Position numbers and translations under genes: made by a program. From Desulfarculales bacterium UBA702 (GTDB taxonomy: Bacteria > Desulfobacterota > Syntrophobacteria > Syntrophobacterales > Syntrophobacteraceae): DNA of 64,000 nt. The notes beneath the pieces were generated by a model, which saw only the letters and a program-made list of their open reading frames with translations, was not told where the DNA came from and did not search any database. This document shows, piece by piece, positions 10,043 through 19,215 of the stretch. The stretch is taken from the NCBI GenBank assembly GCA_002298165.1, contig DBMI01000110.1, forward strand, positions 50,431 to 114,430, read 5' to 3'. The number at the start of each line of letters is the position of its first letter. The first letter of the stretch is position 1.

Positions 10043-11362
10043 ATGGGGATGGAGAAGGTCGAATTTTTTTCCGGGGATATGACCAGCGCAGAGAAATTGG
10101 AATCGATATACTCCAGGGTTACCATGCGCCTGGTTCCATACCTTTTCATCTGTTACATATTTTCTTTTCTCGACCGGGTAAACGTCGGTTTTGCAAAGCT
10201 CCAGATGCAAAAGGACCTCGCCCTCAGCGAGACCGTATACGGGCTGGGAGCGGGCATCTTTTTCATAGGCTATTTCGTATTCGAGGTTCCGAGTAACCTT
10301 TTGCTGGAAAAATTCGGCCCGCGCAGGTGGATAGGGCGAATCATGATTACCTGGGGCATTGTTTCCGCCGCCACGATGTTTGCTCATTCCGAGGCGACAT
10401 TCTATCTTTGCCGTTTCATGCTGGGCGTAATGGAAGCAGGCTTTTTCCCCGGCATTATTCTCTATTTTACCTACTGGTATCCCAAAAACAGACGAGCCCG
10501 CATTACCGCGCTTTTCATGGCTGCGGTGCCGGCCGCCGGTTTGATCGGAGGACCCATTTCGGGATGGATCCTCGATACCTTCTCTGGATGCCTGGGGCTT
10601 GCCGGCTGGAAGTGGCTCTTTCTCATGGAAGGAATTCCTTCGTTCGTTCTGGGAATAGTCACTCTTTTCTATCTAGATGACGGAATAGGTTCCGCGAAAT
10701 GGCTGAAGAGTGATGAAAAAAACCTTCTCGACGGCTGTATAAAATTGGACGAAGAGGGAAAGTGCCGACACTGCCTGAAGGAGGGGCTTCTTGATTGGCG
10801 GGTATGGCTTTTCGGGGTGATCTATTTTTGCTACGTGGCCGGTTTGTACGGGTTTAGTTTCTGGCTTCCACAGATGATCAAGAATACCGGCATCAACAGC
10901 GCTTTAAATATCGGTTTCCTGACCGCCATACCAAATGCGGTTGCCGTAGCCGGAATGATCTGGGCCGGTCGCAACTCGGATAGAACGCTGGATCGAAGAT
11001 TCCATACGCTTGCCTGCGGCGTTACGGCGGGTGTCGGCCTGGCGCTAAGCGCCGCCTTCCAGGCAAATACCTTGATATCGGTTCTGGCGGCCACCCTCGG
11101 AATGGCCGGAATTATGGCATGCCTTGCAATTTTTTGGGCCATCCCGACTGCGATGTTGGCCGGTACGGCAGCGGCCGGCGGCATAGCTCTCGTGAACTCT
11201 ATGGGAAACCTGGGCGGCTTTGTCTCTCCTTACATGATGGGATTAATTAAGGACATTACCGGCGGACTTGCACCCGGACTCTATACACTCGCCGTGCTTA
11301 TGGTTTTCGGCGCAATTCTCGTCATGATCTTTGCCCCGCGCGGGCAGAGAGCTGGCGCTTAG
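10043..11362 (+). CDS. MFS transporter, anion:cation symporter (ACS) family
   Basis: A 439-residue major facilitator with about twelve TM helices. The N-terminal pattern FLDRVNVGFAKLQMQKDL and the following FFIGYFVFEVPSNLLLEKFG are typical of the ACS group (tartrate, phthalate, hexuronate and related organic anion carriers). The central cytoplasmic loop lies near residues 205-245. The start could be either ATG at 10043 or 10049; ribosome-site signal is weak. Substrate cannot be deduced, but an organic acid is likely from the family. Confidence 0.88.
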   Translation: MGMEKVEFFSGDMTSAEKLESIYSRVTMRLVPYLFICYIFSFLDRVNVGFAKLQMQKDLALSETVYGLGAGIFFIGYFVFEVPSNLLLEKFGPRRWIGRIMITWGIVSAATMFAHSEATFYLCRFMLGVMEAGFFPGIILYFTYWYPKNRRARITALFMAAVPAAGLIGGPISGWILDTFSGCLGLAGWKWLFLMEGIPSFVLGIVTLFYLDDGIGSAKWLKSDEKNLLDGCIKLDEEGKCRHCLKEGLLDWRVWLFGVIYFCYVAGLYGFSFWLPQMIKNTGINSALNIGFLTAIPNAVAVAGMIWAGRNSDRTLDRRFHTLACGVTAGVGLALSAAFQANTLISVLAATLGMAGIMACLAIFWAIPTAMLAGTAAAGGIALVNSMGNLGGFVSPYMMGLIKDITGGLAPGLYTLAVLMVFGAILVMIFAPRGQRAGA

Positions 11363-11415
11363 TGTCGCAACCGGGACAACGTGAGTATTCGAGGCAACAA
11401 AACAAAAGGGAATTT

Positions 11416-11637
11416 TTATTCGGCAAGATGGAGATAGGCGGTACCTTCATCTTTATACTTATCGCTCGATTGCGCTGATTGTCCGTTCTTTTCTTGTGAA
11501 CTCCTTTTTCCCTGATCCTGATTATTTTGTATCTGGTCGGGCTTCTTGTTGCCGTCCCAGAGACCGCTTTCACTGGGAACTATCAAAAAAGAAGCCAGCA
11601 AGACCAGAATGAATACGTTGAATACCTTTTGTTTCAC
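11416..11637 (-). CDS. Small exported protein, unknown
   Basis: A 73-residue frame starting at GTG (11635-11637), with GGGAG about seven bases upstream. The N-terminus is a signal peptide or membrane anchor (VFNVFILVLLASFLIVP) and the rest is very hydrophilic, rich in Gln, Lys, Ser and Asp, so probably disordered. It has no family I recognise. The ribosome site and signal sequence argue that it is real, but short length keeps this uncertain. Confidence 0.45.
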   Translation of the reverse strand: MKQKVFNVFILVLLASFLIVPSESGLWDGNKKPDQIQNNQDQGKRSSQEKNGQSAQSSDKYKDEGTAYLHLAE

Positions 11638-11978
11638 CGAGAACTCCCTATTTTTGAATAACCAATTCAGGACTGTTGTCCGCGTAACCCCGTGGCAAAG
11701 CTCGTTGTGGGTCGAAACCCCAGAGGACTTTCTCAGGACTCAATGGTGGTTCCTTTCCGGATTTTCTGATCTCTAAGATCTCTTTCTTTGAAAAGTGGTC
11801 ATCAGATGCAGGACTTAACAGGTGCGCGGCCGGATATTTTTGCAGACCATAAAGGTTCGCGACGGTTAAGAAACGGCGAAAACGGTTTCGTATCGACCTG
11901 CATTGACCCATGACTGTATGTCCGTTATTCTCATGCGCGGGCAGAAGTTGATTCGGAAATTTCATAGAGGTGGGCAAA
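11638..11978. other. Divergent intergenic region
   Basis: About 340 bases between the small exported protein (reverse) and the Fe-S flavoprotein (forward). A reverse frame (11648-11977) covers it but has no ribosome site or family likeness. Promoters for both genes should be here; none is clear enough to call. Confidence 0.4.
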
Positions 11979-12557
11979 ATGAAAGTTGTCTGTGTACTCG
12001 GCAGTCCCAGAGCAAGTGGAAACAGTTCAACTATAGCGAACCGATTTTGCGATACGGCTCAGAAACTTGGGGCGGATATTGAGACTTTCTTCCTGAACGA
12101 TCTCAATTTCCGTGGGTGCCAGGGGTGCATGGCATGCAAAACCAAGCTGGATCGCTGTGCGCTCGCGGATGATCTGACCGCGGTCCTGGAAGCGGTCCGG
12201 GATACGGATGTCCTGGTTCTCGCCTCGCCGGTCTACTACTGGGATGTTTCAAGTCAGCTGAAGGCATTTCTCGACCGCACCTTCTCCTATCTGGTCCCTG
12301 ATTTCATCACCAGCACCAAAAAATCGAGGATTCCGGCTGGCAAAAAGATGGTAATGATTCTTGCCCAGAATAATCCCGATCAGAGCAGCTTCAGCAACAT
12401 TTTTGAAAAATTCGATTACTTCTTCAAGGCTTATGCTTTTACCGAGACTCATCTCATCCGGGCCTTCGGGGTAAATGCTCCGGGGGAAGTGGAGTCTCAG
12501 GAAGCTGTAATGAAGCTCGCTGAGAAGATGGCCCGGAAGATATGCGGCACTCCTTAG
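11979..12557 (+). CDS. Iron-sulfur flavoprotein / NAD(P)H-dependent FMN oxidoreductase
   Basis: A 192-residue flavodoxin-like protein. The FMN phosphate loop is GSPRASGNSS at the N-terminus, and the compact cysteine motif CQGCMACKTKLDRC (residues about 46-60) is that of iron-sulfur flavoproteins (Isf), which pass electrons from ferredoxin to acceptors including O2 and H2O2. ASPVYYWDVSSQLKAFLDR is the usual flavin-contact region. I chose the ATG at 11979, preceded by AGAGGTGG; a GTG at 11970 is also possible. The ferredoxin-fused reductase downstream would be a sensible partner. Confidence 0.85.
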   Translation: MKVVCVLGSPRASGNSSTIANRFCDTAQKLGADIETFFLNDLNFRGCQGCMACKTKLDRCALADDLTAVLEAVRDTDVLVLASPVYYWDVSSQLKAFLDRTFSYLVPDFITSTKKSRIPAGKKMVMILAQNNPDQSSFSNIFEKFDYFFKAYAFTETHLIRAFGVNAPGEVESQEAVMKLAEKMARKICGTP

Positions 12558-12703
12558 GAATACCCGTCTTTGGGCCTGATTAAATCCGAACAATCGGAAA
12601 TTAGTCTGGGATGAAAGCCCAGTGAGTGGCCGGATTGATTCATATCAATTCCGGGATCCGGTGGTCGATTCCGGCTTGATAAACAAAATCGAGGAAAACA
12701 GAA

Positions 12704-13660
12704 ATGCTGGAAACCAGTTATATCCCAAAGTTGGACAGGACTGTCACGCGCCTCGGGCTGGGCGCATTGCCCATGGGACCTCTTCAACGAAAATTGACAC
12801 CAGATGAGGGCGCCGAGGTCGTACGCGCGGCGGTGGCAAACGGAATCACCTTTATAGACACCGCAACCATGTACGGAACCTATGAACACATCGCCCGCGG
12901 CCTGCTGGGATGGAACGGGACAGTGACGATCTCCACCAAGACGCACGCCCAGAAAGACCGTTCGATGGCCCGCGAACACATTGAAAAGGCCCTGCGCGAA
13001 TTAAACCGCGACAGGATCGACATTATGCTCTGCCATGGAGCGCGAAACCCCTTTTCGGAGGAGCTCTGGGGTCCCACCCTGGAGACGCTTTGCTCGGCCC
13101 GCGAAAAGGGGATTATCGGGATGGTCGGCGTAAGCACCCATTTGATTCAGAGCGTCCGTGATGCCGCCCGTAATCCGGAAATAGATGTCATTCATCCCCT
13201 CATCAATATGAAGGGAATGGGGATCATGGACGGGACGGCCGAGGAGATGCTTGAAGCAATACGCGAAGCCCATTCGGCCGGCAAGTTCATCTACGCGATG
13301 AAGTCCCTTGCCGGAGGAAACTTCGTTCCGGAGCGGGAAAAGGCTTTGCGGTTTGTTTTCGGGCAAAAGGAAATCGATGCCGCTGTTGTGGGGATGGTGA
13401 CGCCGCTCGAAGTGGAATGGAATGTGCGCTTTGCGTCCGGCCTTCCCATAAGCGAGGAACTCGCCCAAAAAACGGCCCTCCATAGCAAGCGCCTCAGTAT
13501 TCTGGATGTCGTCTGCGTTGGATGCGGAAAGTGCGTTGAACACTGTGAAAACAATGCGCTCTCATTAGTCGATGAAAAAGCCAGGGTAGATCACGAACAG
13601 TGCATACTCTGCGGATATTGCGCTCCACTATGCGAGAGGCTTGCAATCCGGTTTGTGTAA
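12704..13660 (+). CDS. Aldo/keto reductase fused to 2[4Fe-4S] ferredoxin
   Basis: 318 residues: an aldo/keto reductase barrel (about 1-255) followed by a ferredoxin domain with two cluster motifs, CVGCGKCVEHCENN and CILCGYCAPLCER. The barrel shows the family pattern LGLGALPMGP, FIDTATMYG (catalytic Asp/Tyr region) and a Lys in ISTKTHAQKD, and DIMLCHGA where the active-site His sits. Such fusions are common in anaerobes and probably link carbonyl reduction to low-potential ferredoxin instead of, or besides, NAD(P)H. The gene begins about 145 bases after the flavoprotein gene. Confidence 0.88.
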   Translation: MLETSYIPKLDRTVTRLGLGALPMGPLQRKLTPDEGAEVVRAAVANGITFIDTATMYGTYEHIARGLLGWNGTVTISTKTHAQKDRSMAREHIEKALRELNRDRIDIMLCHGARNPFSEELWGPTLETLCSAREKGIIGMVGVSTHLIQSVRDAARNPEIDVIHPLINMKGMGIMDGTAEEMLEAIREAHSAGKFIYAMKSLAGGNFVPEREKALRFVFGQKEIDAAVVGMVTPLEVEWNVRFASGLPISEELAQKTALHSKRLSILDVVCVGCGKCVEHCENNALSLVDEKARVDHEQCILCGYCAPLCERLAIRFV

Positions 13661-13787
13661 GATTCGACCATTACTTTTTAAGCGCGTTTTAGGCAAAGAC
13701 ACCTGCACTTGCCTCAATATCTTGTATCATCTGCTCAGCTATTAAATGGATTCGAAGCCTCGGAAGGTAATAAGCCGCACAGACAAA

Positions 13788-13815
13788 ACCCGGATGGAGG
13801 CGAGTCCATCCGGGT
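13788..13815 (-). terminator. Intrinsic terminator after the porin gene
   Basis: A perfect 11-bp stem (ACCCGGATGGA / TCCATCCGGGT) with a six-base loop. Read on the reverse strand it is followed by TTTTGTCTG, as expected for a Rho-independent terminator, about 30 bases past the stop codon of the porin gene. Confidence 0.85.
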
Positions 13816-13845
13816 CGGCTTGTCTGGCTTTCTATTGTTCCCCAC

Positions 13846-15510
13846 CTAAAAATTCCATTGCAATCTGATGCCGACCTCGAATGCATCATCGGCTAGTTTC
13901 TTTGTCGAAATAGGCATTCCATGTGAATTGAAATTCAGTAAATCCCTGGGGGCTCCCCAGGGATTTATGACTCGAGTGACCGCACCTGTTATTGGGTTTC
14001 TGAATTCTGAAGCACTTAAAAGTCCGGCCGGATAAGGTGCAAAGGCATCATCCGCAAACAGATACGCTCCGACAACAGTTAATGTCAGACCGTCAACAAT
14101 TCTCTGGTCGACATAGACATCCACTTCATGCCCGATACTGCCGGACATTTCGAACTTGCCGAAATTAGCCGGATTGGATAGATCGAAAGTCGCCGCGACC
14201 GGCACATCCTCTGATACACCCCAGTACCAGTAAGAAGCGCTGATTTTGGTGGTCGGAGTTGCCTGGTACGAACCACCGGCAGTGATGGTCCACAGGTTCA
14301 TGGGATTGTACCAGCCCCTCCACATCAAGGCTTGCGCTCCCGCTGGATTGCCTATTTCTGTCGCATTAACGAAAGTACTATAACCACGAAGGACATACAG
14401 GTCCTCTCCCAGGATACCACCGCCGATGATTTCGGAAGTCGCCTTCTGGACGCCGGCTGGATAAGTAAACCAGTCTACTTCCCGGCTTTGTAGATTTCGA
14501 AACGGCTTCGCCTGTGTTGAGATGCTGTGTTGCTCGAAATCAAAAACATTATTGGCAATTTCCGGACCGGAAGTGTAAAAGCCGCCCAGGTTTGCTGTCC
14601 AGGGTCCACAAAAATAAGTTGCTCCGGCATCAACCATGAATCCGGTATAATCGACACTGGTCGACCTAAAGTCCGCGCCACCAAGATTCTGCACGAAGTT
14701 TACATATGCCAGTAAAGAATCCACCTTGTAGGTCAGGTTAAGACCCAGATCCACCAGGATATTATTATGAAGTGCTCCATTCACGAAAGATGAACCCACA
14801 CCGACGGTATCTCTCAGGGGTGTGACAAGAGTTGCCGGGTCAATGCTCATCGCGGTATCATTGCCCAACTGAGTAAGCCCGATAAGGGAAGCTTTGAAGG
14901 GACCGCTGGCATAATCTATGGACAAGAAGAAATCATCAACGTCGAAGATGTCACGGGTAATGAGGCCCTTCTGTGCCCTGATGAAGCCCAGGGCGATTTT
15001 AAATGGATCAAGATTAGTCACCAGCAGGGCTGCCGGAACGTCATCTCCGATAATCCAGGAATCCAGCAGCACCAGCGGCTGAAGACCTACAATACCTGTG
15101 ATGGGTGTATTGGGAATATTGAAATTGATGAAAACATTCTTGACTTCAATGGAGACTGCATCGCCGCCGAGATTTGCACCCAGGTTTTCGCCCGTGTTGC
15201 CCTGGGCAGTTCCAGCCCCGGTGCCGCCTTGCCCCCAAATCGCATCTCCCATTTCAAAGGCGGTTACCAACTTGAGATTTTTACTGCCCGAAAAAGTGAA
15301 GTTCAGCCTCAGACGCTGGTCTACAAAGCTCCTGTTGTCCTCTGAGTTGTAATAATCAGAGAATATTGTGTTGGTTCCGTCAAACACATTTTCCTGCATA
15401 AGCCAACGCGCGCGAAATGAACCACCATATCTGAATTCGACATCCGCGAAAGCGGGCATGGTGATGACTATCGAAAACAGCAAGAACATGAAAAAGATCA
15501 GTTTTTTCAA
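13846..15510 (-). CDS. Outer-membrane beta-barrel porin-like protein
   Basis: A 554-residue exported protein. It has a Sec signal peptide (MKKLIFFMFLLFSIVITMPA, cleavage after AFA), repeated alternating hydrophobic strands rich in Tyr, Trp, Gly and Asn, and ends in the aromatic residue Phe (LQWNF), as outer-membrane barrels do for BAM recognition. Start is TTG at 15508-15510 with GGAGG five bases upstream. It is similar in style to the large alginate/porin-like barrels of deltaproteobacteria; the solute is unknown. It is monocistronic and ends at a strong terminator. Confidence 0.8.
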   Translation of the reverse strand: MKKLIFFMFLLFSIVITMPAFADVEFRYGGSFRARWLMQENVFDGTNTIFSDYYNSEDNRSFVDQRLRLNFTFSGSKNLKLVTAFEMGDAIWGQGGTGAGTAQGNTGENLGANLGGDAVSIEVKNVFINFNIPNTPITGIVGLQPLVLLDSWIIGDDVPAALLVTNLDPFKIALGFIRAQKGLITRDIFDVDDFFLSIDYASGPFKASLIGLTQLGNDTAMSIDPATLVTPLRDTVGVGSSFVNGALHNNILVDLGLNLTYKVDSLLAYVNFVQNLGGADFRSTSVDYTGFMVDAGATYFCGPWTANLGGFYTSGPEIANNVFDFEQHSISTQAKPFRNLQSREVDWFTYPAGVQKATSEIIGGGILGEDLYVLRGYSTFVNATEIGNPAGAQALMWRGWYNPMNLWTITAGGSYQATPTTKISASYWYWGVSEDVPVAATFDLSNPANFGKFEMSGSIGHEVDVYVDQRIVDGLTLTVVGAYLFADDAFAPYPAGLLSASEFRNPITGAVTRVINPWGAPRDLLNFNSHGMPISTKKLADDAFEVGIRLQWNF

Positions 15511-16026
15511 TCTCCCCTCCTCAAGATTATGTTCTGAAATTTTAGCCAGCCCCTATATGCCGATTATTCATCGATCCAGCCGCCTTCTCGGCCCGTAATA
15601 AGGCCAACAGCTCGACCCTTTACAAATGGCAAGATGTATTTAGTTATTCGGACCTAATGTCAAGCACGAATTTCCGCTTTAACCGTTATTCATAGGTATA
15701 GCTTGCGTTTTCTTCTATCATTTTACCATTACCAGAATCGTGAAACGGGGGGACACTTACTCTTTCCCGTGATCAATATAAACTCAGCCCTTACAATCAT
15801 TTCTTCTTAGGAGTGTGTTAGGAGACGACTCGGCCTTAGCAGAGATTGTATTTGTGCTTTACGTCCTCAAACAGCAGATCGGAGAAATAAGGCATCGCTG
15901 GTCCTTCATGATTTCCGGGCCTATTGCCCGTTAATCTTTGGATTGCTCAGGTTGTTTTCTGGCCTCATTCATTGTCTTGTTTCACAGATCGGTCTGAATT
16001 TTTATTGTGGTAAGGTCGGCTGTTGC

Positions 16027-16048
16027 GGCAAGGTCACCCGACCTTGCC
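16027..16048. repeat. Inverted repeat A upstream of cydA
   Basis: Perfect 9-bp stem GGCAAGGTC / GACCTTGCC with a four-base ACCC loop. It lies nine bases from a second, larger hairpin. No T-run follows, so it is not a simple terminator. Confidence 0.75.
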
Positions 16049-16056
16049 GGCAGCAA

Positions 16057-16105
16057 CGACCGAAGGTCTCCATTTATTATCGAAATAATTGGAGAACTTC
16101 GGTCG
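16057..16105. repeat. Inverted repeat B upstream of cydA
   Basis: A long hairpin: outer stem CGACCGAAG / CTTCGGTCG (9 bp), a two-base internal loop on each side, then CTCCA / TGGAG, one T-T mismatch, TTATT / AATAA and a five-base loop. The CGACC arm (16057-16061) could instead pair with GGTCG at 16014-16018, so two folds compete. This could be a leader structure or a small palindromic element. Confidence 0.7.
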
Positions 16106-16151
16106 AGGGCGTGACGCGGTCAGGGGACCACGTCATAACAATGAGTAACAA

Positions 16152-16180
16152 TTGTTCCGTTAAGTTGACGGCTATACGAT
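16152..16180 (+). promoter_or_regulatory. Possible sigma-70 promoter for cydA
   Basis: TTGTTC, 17 bases, TACGAT. The match is only moderate and it would give a leader of about 270 bases before the cydA ATG. Offered as a candidate only. Confidence 0.3.
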
Positions 16181-16459
16181 AGAGCGGGGTCCGGCTCTAG
16201 CGGCAACTGCTCCGCCCATGGGGCGGTGCGCCGCCGCAGCGCCACATGAGCCGCACAGCATCAATGGGTATGGGGAGCGCGCTCCCCAAGTTTAAAGCAT
16301 ATCCAGCCACGACAATCACAATCTTTCAGCGATAACTGAACGGATCCTCGTGGGTTGCCTAAAAATACTGTAAATCCACCATTTCCATCCATACCACTGC
16401 TGCTTAATCTCACCTGATAGCCATAAACCTGCTCTAACCTTTTTCCGAATTGGAACCTT

Positions 16460-17818
16460 ATGCCGGAACAGTTCATAAGTGAGGTGATGCTAGCCCGTTT
16501 TCAATTCGCCTTTACGGCTCTGTTCCACATCCTATGGCCTGTTCTGACAGTTGGCATGAGCATTTATATGGTTATCCTCGAGGTCCTTTGGATCAAGACG
16601 CGAGACGCTAGCTATTACCATCATTATAGATTCTGGACACGTCTGCTCCTTCTGAATATCGCCCTTGGAGTTGTCACCGGTATCGTAATGGAATTTCAGT
16701 TCGGGACCAACTGGAGCAGGTTTTCAAAAACCGGTGGAGACATTTTCGGCCATGTGCTCGGATTTGAAGCGACCATGGCATTTATGCTGGAAGCAACTTT
16801 TCTCTCGATAGTTGTTTTTGGATGGCAGAAGGTGTCGCGTGGAATGCACCTTTTTGCCACGACTATGGTCGCGCTGGGGGCAAGCCTGTCCGTATTCTGG
16901 ATAATGGATGCGAATGCCTGGATGCAAACACCCGCGGGAGGATTTTTCCAGGACGGCAGGTTCAGGCTGACCAGCAATTATGAAGCCATTTTCAACCCGA
17001 ACTGGTTTTGGGCCTTCACCCATAAAGAGGCTGCCTGCCTGATGGTGACGGCCTTTGTTATAGGCGGCATCAGCGCCTGGTATATTCGAAACGGCCGGCA
17101 TGAAGCCTTTTTCCTCAAGAGCTTCAAAATGGCGGTGATGGGAGCGATTGTTGTAACCCCTCTTCAGATCTACCTGGGTGACGGGTCCGGTAGGAATGTT
17201 TTCCAATACCAGCCGACAAAGCTTGCGGGAATGGAGTCGCACTGGAATACCAACAAGCCGGGAGAAGGTGCGCCCTGGCACATAATTGCGTGGCCTGACC
17301 AGGAGAAGCAGGAAAATAGATTCTCGATAGACATCCCATACGGGCTGAGCTTGATAACCACCCGGGAAATGACAGGAAAAGTTCCTGGCCTGAAGGAATT
17401 TCCAAAGGACCTCCAACCACCGGTCTGGCTGCCGTTTTACAGTTTCAGGGTGATGCTCTTCGTCGGGTTCGGCTCATTTTTCCTGATGCTTTACACAATT
17501 TGGGCCTGGATAAAGGGCAGGTTTCATCTCGACCGCATTGGTGGGCAACGAAAGCTGCTCCTGGCCTGGATAATAGCCATTCCGATGAATTATCTCTCAA
17601 TCGAAGCGGGCTGGATCACGAGGGAGGTAGGACGTCAGCCCTGGGTGATTTACAACGTGATGCGGACAGGATCGGGAACCAGCCCCGTGAGCGAACATCT
17701 GGTCGGCACTTCATTTATTACATTCATTGTGGTCTATTCGCTGCTCTTCGATCTTTTTCTGGTGTTTGCCTGGTACATCCTTAAAAAGGGACCGAGTACA
17801 AATCCGCCTCCTGTGTAG
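16460..17818 (+). CDS. cydA: Cytochrome bd quinol oxidase subunit I
   Basis: 452 residues, integral membrane subunit that binds haems b558, b595 and d and oxidises quinol with reduction of O2 to water. The N-terminus LARFQFAFTALFHILWP holds the haem ligand His (residue 23); FQFGTNW, TPAGGFF, the second His in FTHKEAACL and the GRQPW segment are all as in the family. At 452 residues it is shorter than the E. coli protein because of a short Q-loop, as in the cyanide-insensitive and CydA-short types. It heads a forward block with cydB 48 bases downstream and the formate dehydrogenase genes after it. Confidence 0.95.
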   Translation: MPEQFISEVMLARFQFAFTALFHILWPVLTVGMSIYMVILEVLWIKTRDASYYHHYRFWTRLLLLNIALGVVTGIVMEFQFGTNWSRFSKTGGDIFGHVLGFEATMAFMLEATFLSIVVFGWQKVSRGMHLFATTMVALGASLSVFWIMDANAWMQTPAGGFFQDGRFRLTSNYEAIFNPNWFWAFTHKEAACLMVTAFVIGGISAWYIRNGRHEAFFLKSFKMAVMGAIVVTPLQIYLGDGSGRNVFQYQPTKLAGMESHWNTNKPGEGAPWHIIAWPDQEKQENRFSIDIPYGLSLITTREMTGKVPGLKEFPKDLQPPVWLPFYSFRVMLFVGFGSFFLMLYTIWAWIKGRFHLDRIGGQRKLLLAWIIAIPMNYLSIEAGWITREVGRQPWVIYNVMRTGSGTSPVSEHLVGTSFITFIVVYSLLFDLFLVFAWYILKKGPSTNPPPV

Positions 17819-17866
17819 AAAAAGAGACCTGCAGTTGCCGTTAACCCAATCCGGGATAATTCTCAA

Positions 17867-18898
17867 ATGTTCGAAGCACTAAGGCCGTATCTGCCCGACA
17901 TCTGGCTTCTGATGATGGCGTTTTTTCTTCTCTACTACGCCATAACGGATGGACTCGACCTGGGTGTCGGGATGATCTCGATCCGCTCAAAAGAAAGCGA
18001 AGAGCGCGGCACGATGATGGGCACTATCCGAAGCAACTGGCACAGCAATCAGACCTGGCTGGTTATTCTCGGCGGAATGCTTTTCGGGGCATTCCCGGTA
18101 TTCTACGGGGTAATACTTTCAGGGCTGTACATTCCTATTCTGGTGATGCTGTTCGGGCTTCTTTTGAGGGGTGTTTCGTTCGAAATGCGCGAACACTCCG
18201 AGTATAAAGGTCTGTGGGATGCATTCTTTGGCGGTGGAAGCCTGATCGCATCACTCGCGCAGGGGTTTGCGCTTGGTGGGATTCTGAGCGGCTACTTCAT
18301 AGTGGAAAACGGCGATTTCGCGGCCAGCCACTGGGGGTGGCTGAATCCTTATTCACTGCTGGTCACCATCGGGGTCCTCATTGGATATGTAATGCTTGGG
18401 GCCAACTACCTGATAATGAAAACCGAAGGGGAGTTGCAAGATAAGGCTTACCGAATTGCCTGGACAACATCCCTGATCGTCGCCCCAATCTCGATTGCCG
18501 TCCACATTTGGACCATGTTCAAGTACCCGTACGTCTATCAAAAATGGACCACATTTCCGGATCTCTATCTCCTTGGCGGACTTACCCTTGCTGCAGCATT
18601 TATTTTCATCGCGCTCCTGGTGAGTTTGAAAAAACGCCGCGAGGTCGCACCTGTTTTTCTGAACGCGGCCCTCGTCATCTTCTCGTTTGCCGCCGTTTCG
18701 GTGGGCCTCTATCCCTACATGATTCCGAGCATCCACGGTGGAATACCCGTGGATGAAGTCGCCGCCAGCCCCGATACTCTGATGTTCATGCTCTATGTCT
18801 CGGCTGTGGTGCTGCCAATAGTGCTTATTTATACCAGTTATGAATTCTGGATTTATCGCGGCAAGACCAGCAAGGAGCCTTACGGCCAGGAAGGCTGA
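17867..18898 (+). CDS. cydB: Cytochrome bd quinol oxidase subunit II
   Basis: 343 residues, polytopic membrane protein pairing with CydA. The start MFEALRPYLPDIWLLMMAFF and the following AITDGLDLGVGMIS are typical of CydB, as are the conserved SNWHSNQTWLVILGGMLFGAFP region and the C-terminal pair of helices. It needs no haem ligands of its own. No cydX-like micropeptide was recognised directly downstream; the next gene begins after a good AAGGAG site and is soluble. Confidence 0.95.
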   Translation: MFEALRPYLPDIWLLMMAFFLLYYAITDGLDLGVGMISIRSKESEERGTMMGTIRSNWHSNQTWLVILGGMLFGAFPVFYGVILSGLYIPILVMLFGLLLRGVSFEMREHSEYKGLWDAFFGGGSLIASLAQGFALGGILSGYFIVENGDFAASHWGWLNPYSLLVTIGVLIGYVMLGANYLIMKTEGELQDKAYRIAWTTSLIVAPISIAVHIWTMFKYPYVYQKWTTFPDLYLLGGLTLAAAFIFIALLVSLKKRREVAPVFLNAALVIFSFAAVSVGLYPYMIPSIHGGIPVDEVAASPDTLMFMLYVSAVVLPIVLIYTSYEFWIYRGKTSKEPYGQEG

Positions 18899-18912
18899 GA
18901 AAGGAGCAAAAA

Positions 18913-19152
18913 GTGCCGGCAGGTGGGAAAAAGAAACTGAAGGGCCGCATCGTAGTGGTCCAGGAAGACAGGTTCCGGATGGTCGAGGAAACCGGCAGGG
19001 GTTTTCTATTCACCGTATCCCACAAAGCGGGAATCGAGCATGAGGATCTGCGCAGATACATGGGCGCTGGTGTATCAGTAGAGGTCGCATACGAAGGAGA
19101 GCCGAACCTGGCTTCCGGAGTTGCCCATTCGTTGGAGCCGGTTGAATCGTGA
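18913..19152 (+). CDS. 79-residue protein between cydB and fdhA
   Basis: Not recognised. It starts at GTG (18913) with AAGGAG eight bases upstream and only 12 bases after cydB, so it is almost surely translated in the same mRNA. The sequence is soluble and mostly beta (GKKKLKGRIVVVQEDRFRMV, then SVEVAYEGEPN), which could be a small barrel of OB/S1 style. It has no cysteines or membrane segment, so it is not a CydX. A role with cytochrome bd or formate dehydrogenase is suggested only by position. Confidence 0.7.
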   Translation: MPAGGKKKLKGRIVVVQEDRFRMVEETGRGFLFTVSHKAGIEHEDLRRYMGAGVSVEVAYEGEPNLASGVAHSLEPVES

Positions 19153-19215
19153 ACGGGTGGTGGAGGATATGCACGATTGGACGGAGTAATCAAAGGTGAA
19201 AATAAGGAGAATGGG

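Larger units (their letters stand above)
15511..16459. other. Long intergenic region upstream of cydA
   Basis: About 950 bases with no supported gene; a 79-residue forward frame at 15943-16182 runs through the hairpins described separately and has no family likeness or ribosome site. The stretch holds two adjacent strong inverted repeats (16027-16048 and 16057-16105), a possible sigma-70 promoter near 16152-16180 and a short CCGCCC-ATG-GGGCGG palindrome near 16214. It probably carries regulation of the cyd operon. Confidence 0.55.

Noticed and set aside
15943..16182. 79-residue forward frame upstream of cydA
   Set aside because: It runs through two perfect hairpins, has no ribosome site and an unlikely composition.
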